DNA from: Paenibacillus tengchongensis
GTDB taxonomy: Bacteria > Bacillota > Bacilli > Paenibacillales > Paenibacillaceae
Assembly: GCF_008973665.1 (NCBI RefSeq)
Contig: NZ_WACP01000014.1
Span: forward strand, 119,284-183,283
Direction of reading: 5' to 3'
Length of the DNA: 64,000 nt
Positions 34,831 through 44,247 of this stretch are shown here, piece after piece. Each line of letters opens with the position of its first letter. Within the stretch, counting starts at the first letter, position 1. Both the position numbers and the translations under genes were made by a program. The notes below the pieces were generated by a model, which was not told the origin of the DNA, searched no databases, and saw only the letters and a program-made list of their open reading frames with translations.

Positions 34831-35607
34831 TTAAGAGGCACCGCTCTCCCGGTTCGCCTTTACATGCTTAAGCTGCGCGACAATGATGACGCTGATAATC
34901 ACCAGCAGGAACCAGGAGCTGATCTTGCTGAAGCTGACCGGCTGCCAGACCTGATGCTGGTCCGGGTACTTCCAGGCATTGAAGAAGGTGGCGATATTCT
35001 CGGCCAGCCAGATGAAGAATCCGACGATAGCGAAGGCCAGCGTCAATGGCATCCGGTAGGTAACCGTCCGTACCCGGTAGATAATCCAGGTTCGCCAGAA
35101 GACAACAACGACTAGCGCCGTCAGCCACCAGCGGAAATCCGGAATGAAATGGTGCGTGAAAAAATTCAGGTAGATGGCCCCTCCCAGCAGGCCCGAACTC
35201 AGCAGGCCCGGCCAGCCGGTCATATCCATCTGCAGTCTGCGCCAGATCTGACACATGAAGCTGGCAACACTAGCATACATAAAGCCGCTGTAAAGCGGGA
35301 CTCCGAACAGCTTGGTGAGCCCCGGCTCCGGATAAGCCCATGAGCCCATATGCACCTTATAAACCTCTAGCAGTAAGCCGATGATGTGGAAGACGCAGAT
35401 CACCTTGATCTCATCAAGTGTCTCCAGGCCGGAGCGGTACATTAGATATTGCACAGTCAGCAGTACCAGCAGAATCAGATCATAGCGGTGGATATAAGGC
35501 ACATTGATGATTCCGGACAGGGCCAGCGTTCCGAAAATCGCTGACGGAAAGATGCAGCTCATCGCCTGGTGGTAGCCAAAGTGCAGAAGCTGAGTGATTG
35601 ACTTCAT
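34831..35607 (-). CDS. DUF817 family integral membrane protein
   Basis: A 258-residue polytopic membrane protein with about seven to eight hydrophobic segments. Family blocks: GSWAYPEPGLTKLFGVPLYS, FMYASVASFMCQIWRR, LAFAIVGFFIWLAENIAT and FNAWKYPDQHQVW. Function is unknown. The ATG at 35607 has AGGGGG upstream; an earlier in-frame start lacks a site. It is monocistronic with its own terminator. Confidence 0.9.
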   Translation of the reverse strand: MKSITQLLHFGYHQAMSCIFPSAIFGTLALSGIINVPYIHRYDLILLVLLTVQYLMYRSGLETLDEIKVICVFHIIGLLLEVYKVHMGSWAYPEPGLTKLFGVPLYSGFMYASVASFMCQIWRRLQMDMTGWPGLLSSGLLGGAIYLNFFTHHFIPDFRWWLTALVVVVFWRTWIIYRVRTVTYRMPLTLAFAIVGFFIWLAENIATFFNAWKYPDQHQVWQPVSFSKISSWFLLVIISVIIVAQLKHVKANRESGAS

Positions 35608-35726
35608 TGAAATCCCCCTTGCAGAACAATGCATAATTATCGTAAATCAATAAAATAATATTAATTTATAATATATTATTATTGTGCTGGAAGTAAAGAT
35701 ATTCGGGATACATTACTGATTCCTTA

Positions 35727-35784
35727 AAAGAAGCAGCGGCAGAACAAGACTCAATCAATAAAGTCTTGGACTGCCGCTGTTGTT
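35727..35784 (-). terminator. Intrinsic terminator after the aldo/keto reductase pair
   Basis: AGCGGCAG...CAAGACT and AGTCTTG...CTGCCGCT form a long two-part stem; GCTTCTTTTAA follows on the minus strand. Unlike the adjacent AT-rich genes, the stem is GC-rich. Confidence 0.8.
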
Positions 35785-35819
35785 GTTCATCTAACGATTC
35801 TCAGCAATTTCGTGTCCGA

Positions 35820-36671
35820 TTATTCATGTACTTTTAAGCTATTTAGCATTTCTGCTGATGCAGCTTGTAAATAGTCGATTAATTCACTGCGTCCTAAATC
35901 TAACTCAGCAATTTTCCCCATATCTTCTTTAGTTAATTCAAAATCAAAAACATCCAAGTTTTGTTTCATATGTTTTGGATTAGTTGATTTTGGAATCACT
36001 ATGACCCCCCGTTGAATATGCCAGCGTAAAACAACTTGACCTACTGATTTTCCGTGAGCTTCTGCAATTTCTAATAATGCTGGATTCATGAAAATATTTT
36101 TACCGCCTTGGGCAAATGGCCCCCATGATTCGATTTGAACACCGTATTTTTTCATGGTTTCACTGGCAATTTTCTGTTGAAAGAATGGGTGTGTTTCCAC
36201 TTGATTCAAAACCGGAGCGACTTTATTATTGATAATTAAGTCAGCTAAGCGAGCATCGTCAAAGTTACTAACGCCAATCGCGCGAACTTTTTTACCGTCA
36301 TATAATTCTTCCATAGCACGCCATGCACCATAATAGTCACCAAATGGTTGATGAATTAAGTAAAGGTCTAAATAATCCAAACCTAATCTATCTAAAGAAG
36401 CTTGGTAAGCACCTTTCGCAGCTTCGTAGCTTGCATCTTGAACCCATAGTTTTGTGGTGATAAAAAAATCTTCACGAGGCACACCACTTTTAGCGATTGC
36501 TCGTCCAACAGCTTCTTCATTAAAATAAGCAGCTGAAGTATCGAAAGAACGAAACCCCGCTGTAATTGCCTCTCCGACGATTCGTTCACACTCTTCCATG
36601 TCCGTGATTTGATAAACACCAAAACCGATAATGGGCATTTTCACTCCATTATTTAATGTTACATATTCCAT
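35820..36671 (-). CDS. Aldo/keto reductase (island copy 1)
   Basis: A 283-residue aldo/keto reductase with the tetrad in FRSFDTSAAYFNEEAVG (Asp, Tyr), FITTKLWVQ (Lys) and DLYLIHQPFGD (His), and the cofactor run VIVIPKSTNPKHMKQN. Base composition is strikingly AT-rich: 19/60 and 23/60 G+C in two lines I counted, against more than half in flanking genes. It shares a transcript with a paralogue 39 bp upstream and is divergent from a TetR gene, so it belongs to a regulated detoxification unit that looks acquired. Confidence 0.92.
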   Translation of the reverse strand: MEYVTLNNGVKMPIIGFGVYQITDMEECERIVGEAITAGFRSFDTSAAYFNEEAVGRAIAKSGVPREDFFITTKLWVQDASYEAAKGAYQASLDRLGLDYLDLYLIHQPFGDYYGAWRAMEELYDGKKVRAIGVSNFDDARLADLIINNKVAPVLNQVETHPFFQQKIASETMKKYGVQIESWGPFAQGGKNIFMNPALLEIAEAHGKSVGQVVLRWHIQRGVIVIPKSTNPKHMKQNLDVFDFELTKEDMGKIAELDLGRSELIDYLQAASAEMLNSLKVHE

Positions 36672-36710
36672 AATAAGTCTCTCCTTTGAAGGGTTATTGA
36701 TTTTCTGTGC

Positions 36711-37562
36711 TTACTCACCAATCTTATAATTACCCATCCATTTAACGATTTCAGGGTCGGTATGAGAAAAGAACAAACTCTTGCCTGTATCTAACGCAGC
36801 AATCTTATCCATATCTTCTTTGCTTAACTCAAAGTCGAAGATATTAAAGTTTTCGATTATTCTTTCCTTACGAACAGATTTTGGAATCACAACAATCCCT
36901 CTTTGTGTAAACCAACGTAAAACCACCTGAGCGACTGATCTATTATGCCTTTCAGCTATTGATACCAAAATTTTGTTTTGGAATAGATTGTTTCTTCCTT
37001 CCGCAAAAGGTCCCCATGACTCAATCTGAACGTTGTGCTCTTTCATAACTTTTTGACTCTCGATTTGCTGATTGAATGGATGAGTTTCGACCTGATTTAC
37101 TGCGGGAGCAACTTCGTTATGAAGAATTAAGTCCACCACCCGGTCGGGATAGAAGTTGCTAACACCAATTGCTCTGATCTTACCCTCAAGGTACAACTCC
37201 TCCATAGCACGCCAAGAACCATACACATCACCAAATGGCTGATGGATTAAATATAAATCTAAATAATCCATTTGTAGTTTTTCTAGAGATTTTGCGAATG
37301 CTATCTTAGTGTTCCCGTATCCAGCATCCTGTACCCAAAGTTTTGTCGTAATGAATAGTTCTTCTCTTGGGACACCGCTTCGTTTGATGGCTTTTCCCAC
37401 CGATTCTTCATTCAAATAAGTAGCAGCGGTATCAATCAGGCGATAGCCTGCCATAATGGCGTCGTAAACAGCCTGTTCACATTGCTCGGGATCTTCAATT
37501 TGAAAAACGCCAAAGCCCAAAATCGGCATCTCTACACCGTTGTTTAAGATTACTTTTTGCAT
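36711..37562 (-). CDS. Aldo/keto reductase (island copy 2)
   Basis: A 283-residue paralogue of its neighbour: RLIDTAATYLNEESVGKAI, FITTKLWVQDAGYG, DLYLIHQPFGDVYGSWRAM and IVVIPKSVRKERI. GGAGGTTCAT precedes the ATG at 37562; the longer frame has no site. It is first in the pair and faces the TetR gene across 175 bp. Its C-terminal end (SHTDPEIVKWMGNYKIGE) matches the tail left in the pseudogene at 23859-24217, so the two loci share ancestry. Confidence 0.92.
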   Translation of the reverse strand: MQKVILNNGVEMPILGFGVFQIEDPEQCEQAVYDAIMAGYRLIDTAATYLNEESVGKAIKRSGVPREELFITTKLWVQDAGYGNTKIAFAKSLEKLQMDYLDLYLIHQPFGDVYGSWRAMEELYLEGKIRAIGVSNFYPDRVVDLILHNEVAPAVNQVETHPFNQQIESQKVMKEHNVQIESWGPFAEGRNNLFQNKILVSIAERHNRSVAQVVLRWFTQRGIVVIPKSVRKERIIENFNIFDFELSKEDMDKIAALDTGKSLFFSHTDPEIVKWMGNYKIGE

Positions 37563-37606
37563 ATGAACCTCCAAAGTTAGACATAAAAAATTTTCCACTC
37601 GGATGG

Positions 37607-37712
37607 AATAATCCTCACATGTGTATTATTATATGAGATATAGTATTACCGCAATAACCAGATGGGGATTATCCGTGGATTATGTAACAGAAATCATGAT
37701 ATTGGGGATTAT
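37607..37712. promoter_or_regulatory. Divergent promoter region with repeated GGATTAT elements
   Basis: GGATTAT occurs at 37666-37672, 37677-37683 and 37706-37712, and as its reverse complement inside AATAATCC at 37607-37614. The region lies between the aldo/keto reductase pair and the TetR gene, so the repeats are candidate TetR half-sites. Confidence 0.4.
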
Positions 37713-37737
37713 TTATGCGAAAGTTGGTGGATTTCAT

Positions 37738-38280
37738 ATGTCTAAAGTGGATCGTCGAATATTAAAGTCACAAGAAGCGATTAAAAAAGCCGTCATTGAA
37801 TTGATGCTTGAAAAAGAATTTGATCACATTACGATGCAGGAAATTTCTGACCGAGCAAACGTTGACCGTAAAACGATCTATCATCATTACAAGGATAAAT
37901 ACGACTTATTGGATAAGCTCATTGAAGAACATTTGCAGGAGCTTTGGGACATTTGCTACTCTGAATCTGATACGGCCAAAGTTCATTTAACCTGGTTTGA
38001 ATACTTTGAAAGCAAATATGCATTCTTTTCGGCTATGTTGGCCAGTAAAGGAGCTCCATATTTTCGTAATCAATTCCTTGAATTTGTTATAAAGGATATC
38101 CGAGATGGGTGGGATATGATTGAGGGAAAAGAAAGCGGATTAAACGAGGAAGTTTTGGTACAATTTTTCGCACCTGCATACGTAGGGTTAGTAGAATGGT
38201 GGTTTACGAAAGGTATGCCATATCCTCCTCGTGTGATGGAAGAACAAGTGTTGATCTTGTTAGAAAAGAATTTATCTTAA
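37738..38280 (+). CDS. TetR/AcrR-family transcriptional regulator
   Basis: A 180-residue regulator: KSQEAIKKAVIELMLEKEF, ITMQEISDRANVDRKTIYHH and YKDKYDLLDKLIEEHL form the TetR DNA-binding domain; the rest is a helical ligand domain. The ATG at 37738 is preceded by GGTGG; upstream in-frame ATGs lie in the promoter region. It is as AT-rich as the two aldo/keto reductases it faces and probably represses them. Confidence 0.9.
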   Translation: MSKVDRRILKSQEAIKKAVIELMLEKEFDHITMQEISDRANVDRKTIYHHYKDKYDLLDKLIEEHLQELWDICYSESDTAKVHLTWFEYFESKYAFFSAMLASKGAPYFRNQFLEFVIKDIRDGWDMIEGKESGLNEEVLVQFFAPAYVGLVEWWFTKGMPYPPRVMEEQVLILLEKNLS

Positions 38281-38445
38281 AGCAATAAAACCAAGAAATG
38301 TCGGTTCCGCTTCTGAATCATCGACAGCAAATACCGTCGCCATTACAAACTAAAAGTATCGTCGATGCATATACATACCTCCAAAGGTTAATGTAAGATT
38401 GTCCGGCTTACCCATGAGTGTATGGTTTGTGATTAAATAAAGTTA

Positions 38446-38820
38446 TCACAACGGGGTGTCATTGACTTCCGTCTGACTCTTTTTCTTTCGCTTGAGCTTG
38501 GGTCTGGTCAACTCGTAGCTGACTTGCACCATTTCCTGAATCGTATCCCGAGGCAGCTCACCGTCCAGAAGCACCGTGTTCCAGTGGGCCTTGTTCATAT
38601 GGTAGCCCGGCTTTACCTCCGCAAATAGGCCCCGCCAGAAATCCGCCCGCTCAGGCTCGCATTTCAGATTTACGCATAGGTGGCCGTTCCGGACATAAAT
38701 CAGCGCAAAAAGCTTCTTGTTGCCGGTGTGGCGCATTGCAGTGTACTCTATCCCGAAGGGATGGTCTTCATAGGTACTCGGAAAGGATAGACAGAATTCA
38801 ACAATTTCCTCATAGGTCAT
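38446..38820 (-). CDS. MmcQ/YjbR-family protein
   Basis: A 124-residue YjbR-like double-wing protein: EIVEFCLSFPSTYEDHPFG, KKLFALIYVRNGHLCVNLK, FAEVKPGYHMNKAHWNTV. Family members may bind DNA, but the function is unclear. The C-terminus is a basic tail (KLKRKKKSQ). Its ATG lies 11 bp inside the end of the LysR gene, so it is translationally coupled to it. Confidence 0.9.
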   Translation of the reverse strand: MTYEEIVEFCLSFPSTYEDHPFGIEYTAMRHTGNKKLFALIYVRNGHLCVNLKCEPERADFWRGLFAEVKPGYHMNKAHWNTVLLDGELPRDTIQEMVQVSYELTRPKLKRKKKSQTEVNDTPL

Positions 38821-39706
38821 CAGGTTTGGCCTCCTCTAGCTTCCGGTAATAGTCGGCAACGATCTCGCGGAACTGCAGAGCCGCACGTGACAGATACCTG
38901 TCCTTATGCCACAGCAATGCGATCTCCCGGGTCAGTGCCTCATGCTCCACGGGCAGGCATTTCACCGCATCCCGGGCATACCTGGCCGTAGCCGGAATAA
39001 AGGCAATGCCGATCCCCGCCTCCACTAACGCCGTAATTCTGGCAGGCTCGTCTCCTTCATAAACGTACTTGGGCATGAAGCCCTCCGCTTTGCATATAGC
39101 ATCTGCCAAGTCGCGGGTACCGTAGCCCCGTTTGACTCCGACAAAGCTCTCATTGCGCAGATCGCGCAATGACAATTGCTGCCGGTCAGCCAGAGGATGA
39201 CCCGCCGGAACTGCGACAACAATACGGTCTGTGTACATCATCTGGCATTCAATATCTTCGCCTTCCAGAGGGGGAGATGAGAGACAATAATCGAGCTCAC
39301 CGCGCTTGAGAAGGGCGGTCATCTGCTGGCTGGACAGCATTTGCACATGGAACTGCACGGCAGGCATCCGTTTCCGGAACTCGCTGAGAATACCGGGCAG
39401 GGTGCTTGCGGTGTTCACCGCCAGCTCAAGTGTTCCCTGCTCCGGACCGGATAGTCCACCGAGCTCCCGCCTCCCTTGCTCCAGCTCGAACAATGCCCGC
39501 TGCGCCCGGCGCAGGAAGCTTGCTCCATTTGAATTCAGCCGTAGCTTCCGGCCCGTCCGGTCAAACAAAGGAACCCCTAAATCCTCCTCCAGCCGCTGAA
39601 TGGTCTTGCTTAATGATGATTGCGTAACATGCAGGCTCTTGGCCGCTTCCGTCATATGCTCCAGCTTGGCGACAGCAAGAAAATACTGCAGCTGCAAAAG
39701 TTCCAT
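38810..39706 (-). CDS. LysR-family transcriptional regulator
   Basis: A 298-residue LysR protein: LQYFLAVAKLEHMTEAAKSL, TQSSLSKTIQRLEEDLGVPL and FDRTGRKLRLNSNG give the HTH and linker; the effector domain starts near GTLELAVNTASTLPGILSEF. The ribosome binding site is weak. It is divergent from the MFS gene at 39816 and overlaps the YjbR gene, so it is a likely regulator of both. Confidence 0.9.
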   Translation of the reverse strand: MELLQLQYFLAVAKLEHMTEAAKSLHVTQSSLSKTIQRLEEDLGVPLFDRTGRKLRLNSNGASFLRRAQRALFELEQGRRELGGLSGPEQGTLELAVNTASTLPGILSEFRKRMPAVQFHVQMLSSQQMTALLKRGELDYCLSSPPLEGEDIECQMMYTDRIVVAVPAGHPLADRQQLSLRDLRNESFVGVKRGYGTRDLADAICKAEGFMPKYVYEGDEPARITALVEAGIGIAFIPATARYARDAVKCLPVEHEALTREIALLWHKDRYLSRAALQFREIVADYYRKLEEAKPDDL

Positions 39707-39815
39707 AATCCCGCCCCATTCATTCCTTTTAGTCTATGGAATTATAACATAAAATGCGTTGGAAGATATGAAAGCAATCCGGTACGATAGCTTCAAAACA
39801 ACTGGAGGCTGAAAG

Positions 39816-41177
39816 ATGAATACACGCAGCAAAATGCTAATGATTTCAGTAGGACTGGGGATCTTGCTGAATCCTTTGAATTCCTCCATGATTGCCGTAG
39901 CGATCGCAAGGCTGCAGCAAGTGTATCAACTGGATTATACAGAGGTTTCCTGGATCATTTTTGCCTTCTACATTGCGAGTGCGGTGGCCCAGCCGGTGAT
40001 GGGGCGCGCAAGCGATATGTTCGGAAGACGAAAGATTTTTCTGGCCGGGCTTGTTGTCGCCTTCTTTGCTTCCATGCTGGCTCCGTTGTCACCCGGCTTC
40101 GGCTGGCTGATCGTCTTGCGGATCGTACAATCGGTCGGGACAAGTATGATGATATCCGTAGGCATGGCCATCGTGAGGATACATATTGCCGAGCGGCAGG
40201 CGGCAGCACTGTCCGTCCTGTCCATATTTATGTCGGGAGCGTCAGCGGTCGGACCTTTCATTGGCGGTTTGCTTATTCACCGCTGGGATTGGCAGGCTAT
40301 CTTCTATGTAAATCTTCCGTTTGCGGCGGCAAGCTTTCTGCTCGCGCGGAAGATGATTCCGCTGGACGCACCTGCATCCGCTGCTGCAGGGCGGCGCTCG
40401 TTCCGCGAGTGGTCCGGAATACTGGATTTGTCCGGAATTGCCCTCTTTGCCGGCGGCCTTGTTGCTCTGCTCACCGGGATATTGTCCGCCAAATCCTCCG
40501 GTCATTTTACGCTGATCAATGTCTTGCTTATCGTATCGGGACTAGTTCTTACCGGCGTTTTCGCCAGACATGAGCTGCGGACGGAGCGGCCGTTTCTTCC
40601 TCTCCGTACGTTCGCCAAATATCCGGCGATCCTCTCCGTCAACCTGCAGTTTATGCTGGTGAACCTGCTGTTTTATACGCTGTTCTTCGGGCTGCCGTCC
40701 TATCTGCAAACGGTAAGGCAGGTAAGTGAGTACGATACGGGGATCCTGATGTTAAGCTTGGGGTTATGCTCTCTTCTGGCTGCACCTGTGGCCGGACAAT
40801 GGATTGAGCGGAGCGGTCCGAAGCCGGCCTTGTTCGTATCGGCTCTGCTGATGACTGCAGGCTCGGTCTGGCTCATAACCCTGAATGCCAATGCTCCGGT
40901 GGGAAGTGTCTGTGTGGCGCTGGCGGCATTCGGCATCAGCAACGGGCTGAACAGCGTCGGTCTGCAGGCGGCTCTGTTCCAATGCTCACCCAAGGAAATC
41001 ATCGGCGTAGCTTCCGGTGTCTTTAATACATCCCGATATTTGGGGACCATCCTCTCCTCTTTGCTGATCAGCCTCATTATGGGAAATGAGTTCAGTACAG
41101 CCGGTCTGCAGGTGCTGGGCATGATTCTGACCGTCATTTCGTTATTCCTTGTATTTATGAGCCGGCGGCGTCTTTGA
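39816..41177 (+). CDS. MFS transporter, DHA2-like
   Basis: A 453-residue transporter with about 13-14 predicted hydrophobic segments. The MFS motif A is VMGRASDMFGRRKIF between helices 2 and 3, and motif C-like glycines occur in VGPFIGGLLIHRWDWQAIF after helix 5. The family exports drugs or metabolites by proton antiport. GGAGG lies upstream of the ATG. It is flanked by a divergent LysR gene and a convergent LysR gene whose end overlaps it by 36 bp. Confidence 0.9.
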   Translation: MNTRSKMLMISVGLGILLNPLNSSMIAVAIARLQQVYQLDYTEVSWIIFAFYIASAVAQPVMGRASDMFGRRKIFLAGLVVAFFASMLAPLSPGFGWLIVLRIVQSVGTSMMISVGMAIVRIHIAERQAAALSVLSIFMSGASAVGPFIGGLLIHRWDWQAIFYVNLPFAAASFLLARKMIPLDAPASAAAGRRSFREWSGILDLSGIALFAGGLVALLTGILSAKSSGHFTLINVLLIVSGLVLTGVFARHELRTERPFLPLRTFAKYPAILSVNLQFMLVNLLFYTLFFGLPSYLQTVRQVSEYDTGILMLSLGLCSLLAAPVAGQWIERSGPKPALFVSALLMTAGSVWLITLNANAPVGSVCVALAAFGISNGLNSVGLQAALFQCSPKEIIGVASGVFNTSRYLGTILSSLLISLIMGNEFSTAGLQVLGMILTVISLFLVFMSRRRL

Positions 41178-42050
41178 GATGGTCTCGATGAGCTGGACGG
41201 CAGCCTTGCTTAAATATTGCCGTTTCAGCCAGATTACCGCGGAGCCGGAGACGGCCTGCGGATCCTCAATCCGGCACACCCGGAGGCGTCCCCAGGTGTA
41301 TCTGGACAGCGAGGTTTCAGGAAGAATCGAGGCTCCGAACCCGGCGGCTACCAGTTCCACCAGCATTCCGATATCGGAGCACTCCCCAATAATGGAAGGA
41401 GACAGGTTCCGGGAATGAAATTGCTCCAGGAGCAGATTGTACAGGCCCAGGCCTTCCGTGCTGGGCAGCAGCAGCGGGTAACGGGTTATCCTCTCATAAG
41501 TTATTGTTCCGTATTCCTCAATGTCCAAGTCGTGCCCCTGCTCTCCGGTTACAAAATATAGCGGCTCCTCCCCCAGCATGGCACAATCGAAATCACTCAG
41601 ATCAATCGGCAGGCGGATGATAGCCAGATCAAGCGTCTTCTCCCGCACAAGCTTCACGAGCGTGTTCGTCTCGTTCTGCTGGATTTTAAACGTTACTTTC
41701 GGGTATAACTCCCGGAACACACTGAGCGCTGCGGGAAGCCGGGCATCTGAAAGCGTATTGACTCCGATGGACAGCTTGCCGCGTATCCCCACTCCGGATT
41801 CGCGCGTCTCCGCCTGCGCTTCTTCCATTAAGCGGGTGATGGTCAGCGCGTGCTCATACAAGGTTTGACCTGAAGCGGTCAGCTCCAGCTGCCGCCCGTT
41901 CCGGTTAAACAGCGGTACGCCAAGCTCGGTCTCCATGAGCTTGAGCTGCTGGCTTAGCGGCGGCTGCGACATATGCAGGCGCTGCGCCGCAGCAGTGACT
42001 TGCCGCTCCTCAGCTAGTGCGATGAAATAACGCAATTGTTTGATATCCAG
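41142..42050 (-). CDS. LysR-family transcriptional regulator, probable CTG start
   Basis: About 302 residues with the LysR N-terminus (LDIKQLRYFIALAEERQV, then AAAQRLHMSQPPLSQQLKL) and effector domain. Start choice: relatives begin MDIKQLRYF; here that Met position is CTG (42048-42050), exactly 6 bases after GGAGGAG (42057-42063). The in-frame ATG five codons upstream lies just ahead of that site, so its own site would be a poor GGAA. A CTG start is therefore likely; if the ATG is used, the protein has five extra residues. Effector unknown. Confidence 0.85.
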   Translation of the reverse strand: MDIKQLRYFIALAEERQVTAAAQRLHMSQPPLSQQLKLMETELGVPLFNRNGRQLELTASGQTLYEHALTITRLMEEAQAETRESGVGIRGKLSIGVNTLSDARLPAALSVFRELYPKVTFKIQQNETNTLVKLVREKTLDLAIIRLPIDLSDFDCAMLGEEPLYFVTGEQGHDLDIEEYGTITYERITRYPLLLPSTEGLGLYNLLLEQFHSRNLSPSIIGECSDIGMLVELVAAGFGASILPETSLSRYTWGRLRVCRIEDPQAVSGSAVIWLKRQYLSKAAVQLIETISKTPPAHKYKE

Positions 42051-42163
42051 ATGTTTCTCCTCCATCTATATGATTTCCATATACTTTTTCGTTGAATTTA
42101 ATATTATCCATATATAATATCCCATGATACCATAAACATGTTACACAATCATGGAGGGATAAT

Positions 42164-42844
42164 GTGAGCTATTTATTCCGCTGTTTCTTAGGGATAGCGA
42201 TGCTCCTGCTGGCTGGTTGCACGGAGTTACCGGAGGGAGATGAACCATTGGTGAATCATGAATTAATTGTAGCTGCAGAACAAGGTGATATTGCTGCGGT
42301 AACCGCATTGCTTAATGAGGGCGCCGATATCAACGGCACTGACGAACGCGGCCGCACGGCTGTATTGGCAGCAACGCATGGCAATCAGCCGGAGGCGGTC
42401 AAGAAGCTGATCGCGGCCGGAGCGGATCTCAATCTCCGCGATCACCGTTCCGATAATCCGCTGCTGTATGCCGGGGCTGAAGGAATGCCCGAGATTGTCA
42501 AATTGGCGGTTGAAGCCGGAGCGGATACTGCCCTTACGAACCGGTACGGCGGAACGGCGCTGATTCCGGCGGCTGACCGGGGACACGTGGAAATTGTACA
42601 GTATTTGCTCGAACATTCGGACGTTAAAGTCGACCATATTAACAATCTGGGCTGGACGGCATTATTGGAGGCTGTCCTATTAGGCGACGGCGGTGAACGG
42701 CATACGCAAATTGTCCGTCTGTTGATTGAGCACGGAGCCGATGTCAATCTGGCCGACAAGGATGGCGTAACTCCGCTCGCCCATGCCGAAAGCCGGGGTT
42801 ATGCGGATATGGCCGCACTTCTGAAGGATGCGGGAGCACACTAA
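42164..42844 (+). CDS. Ankyrin-repeat lipoprotein
   Basis: A 226-residue protein with a lipoprotein signal (RCFLGIAMLLLAGC, lipobox Cys19) and about five ankyrin repeats such as LIVAAEQGDIAAVTALLNEG, GRTAVLAATHGNQPEAVKKL and TALIPAADRGHVEIVQYLLE. It would be anchored on the outer face of the membrane. It starts at GTG after GGAGGGAT. The NCS2 permease gene follows 53 bp downstream, and the two are probably co-transcribed. A scaffold or sensor role is inference. Confidence 0.88.
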   Translation: MSYLFRCFLGIAMLLLAGCTELPEGDEPLVNHELIVAAEQGDIAAVTALLNEGADINGTDERGRTAVLAATHGNQPEAVKKLIAAGADLNLRDHRSDNPLLYAGAEGMPEIVKLAVEAGADTALTNRYGGTALIPAADRGHVEIVQYLLEHSDVKVDHINNLGWTALLEAVLLGDGGERHTQIVRLLIEHGADVNLADKDGVTPLAHAESRGYADMAALLKDAGAH

Positions 42845-42897
42845 GCAACATCAGCAGGATAACATCATGATTTCACGGAAAGCTGGGACCGAAGAAT

Positions 42898-44235
42898 ATG
42901 TTATGGAAAAAATACGATATAGGGATAAGCTCACTGCTGGCAGGCGTGCAGTGGCTTTTCTTTTTGTTTACGAACACAGTGTTGGTGCCTTTGTCGGTAG
43001 GCCATGCACTGGAGCTGGGCTCCGCCGATATCGCCGCCTCATTACAGCGTTCCTTCATCTTAACGGGTCTGCTTTGCATCGTGCAGGCCCTGTGGGGCCA
43101 CCGGTATGCACTGATGGACGGCCCCGCCGGTGTGTGGTGGGGTCTTGTGCTCGGGATTTGCGCTTCCGCTCCGGCGATGGGAATGGATACAGCCGCAGTG
43201 GCGGCGAATTTGACGGGCGGGTTCCTGCTGGCCGGCGTGGCCGCAGTCCTGCTGGCCATGCTTGGTTTCCTAAAGCTGCTGCAGCGGGTATTTACCCCTG
43301 CGGTCATGGGGATTTATTTGCTGCTGCTTACCTTCCAGCTGGCCAACACCTTTTTTAAAGGGATGATCGGTTACAGCGACGGTGGGCAATGGGACTTGCA
43401 GCTGACAGGACTATCCTTGTTCGTCATCGCCGTAGTCACGATCATCCATTTAAAGGCTAAGGGCAAGCTGGGGCAGTTCTCCCTGCTCGCCGGGATTGTA
43501 GTCGGCTGGATTGCCTATGCGGTACTGTTCGGAAGCGGCGGTTCTGCGGCCGCAGCGGCCGGAACTATGGAAATGTGGAGCTGGATGCCCTGGGGCCTGC
43601 CCGCCTTCGAGCCAGGGATTATGCTGGTCGGTCTTATAGCCGGTCTGGTCAACATGACGAATACCTTGACGGGCATCATTGCCGCAGGCAAGCTGTATCA
43701 GCAGGAAGCTGATGACAAGCAGTATATCCGGTCACTACTGTTCACGAATCTGTTCTCGATTGCCGGAGCTTGCTTCGGCCTGATCCCGTTCGGCACGTTT
43801 GCCTCTTCGATCGGCTTTCTGGAGAATACGAAGGTGCTGCGCCGCTCCGCACTCATTATCGGTGCCGCGCTGCTGATGCTGGTCGGCTTTGTTCCGCCGT
43901 TAAGCGGCTGGCTGGCGCTCATGCCGATGTCCGTCGGCAGTGCTGTGCTGTTCGTAGCCTATCTGCAAATGTTCGGCACGGCGCTGAAATCGCTGAGCGG
44001 AACTTCCCTAAACGCCAAATCGATATACCGCATCGCTCTGCCCGTACTGACGGGGATCGGAATTATGAACATGCCTGCCTCCGCTTTCGCCGGGTTTCCG
44101 CCGCTGCTGGCACCGCTTGCCTCAAACGGGCTTGTTGTCGGCGTCATGGTGGCGATTGCCATGGAAGCTTTTGTGCGGTGGGAGAATTATGATAACAAGC
44201 CTGCCGCTGCAACGGCACCAAAAGAGTCTTATTAG
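42898..44235 (+). CDS. NCS2-family purine/pyrimidine permease
   Basis: A 445-residue membrane transporter with about 12-14 hydrophobic segments. Family features: LLAGVQWLFFLFTNTVLVP near the N-terminus, the substrate loop LVGLIAGLVNMTNTLTGI in the middle, and the C-terminal FASSIGFLENTKVLRRSA. It would import uracil, xanthine or a related base by proton symport. The ribosome binding site is weak (GGGAC), so translation may depend on the preceding ankyrin gene. It ends at a good terminator. Confidence 0.88.
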   Translation: MLWKKYDIGISSLLAGVQWLFFLFTNTVLVPLSVGHALELGSADIAASLQRSFILTGLLCIVQALWGHRYALMDGPAGVWWGLVLGICASAPAMGMDTAAVAANLTGGFLLAGVAAVLLAMLGFLKLLQRVFTPAVMGIYLLLLTFQLANTFFKGMIGYSDGGQWDLQLTGLSLFVIAVVTIIHLKAKGKLGQFSLLAGIVVGWIAYAVLFGSGGSAAAAAGTMEMWSWMPWGLPAFEPGIMLVGLIAGLVNMTNTLTGIIAAGKLYQQEADDKQYIRSLLFTNLFSIAGACFGLIPFGTFASSIGFLENTKVLRRSALIIGAALLMLVGFVPPLSGWLALMPMSVGSAVLFVAYLQMFGTALKSLSGTSLNAKSIYRIALPVLTGIGIMNMPASAFAGFPPLLAPLASNGLVVGVMVAIAMEAFVRWENYDNKPAAATAPKESY

Positions 44236-44247
44236 GAACATAAATAG

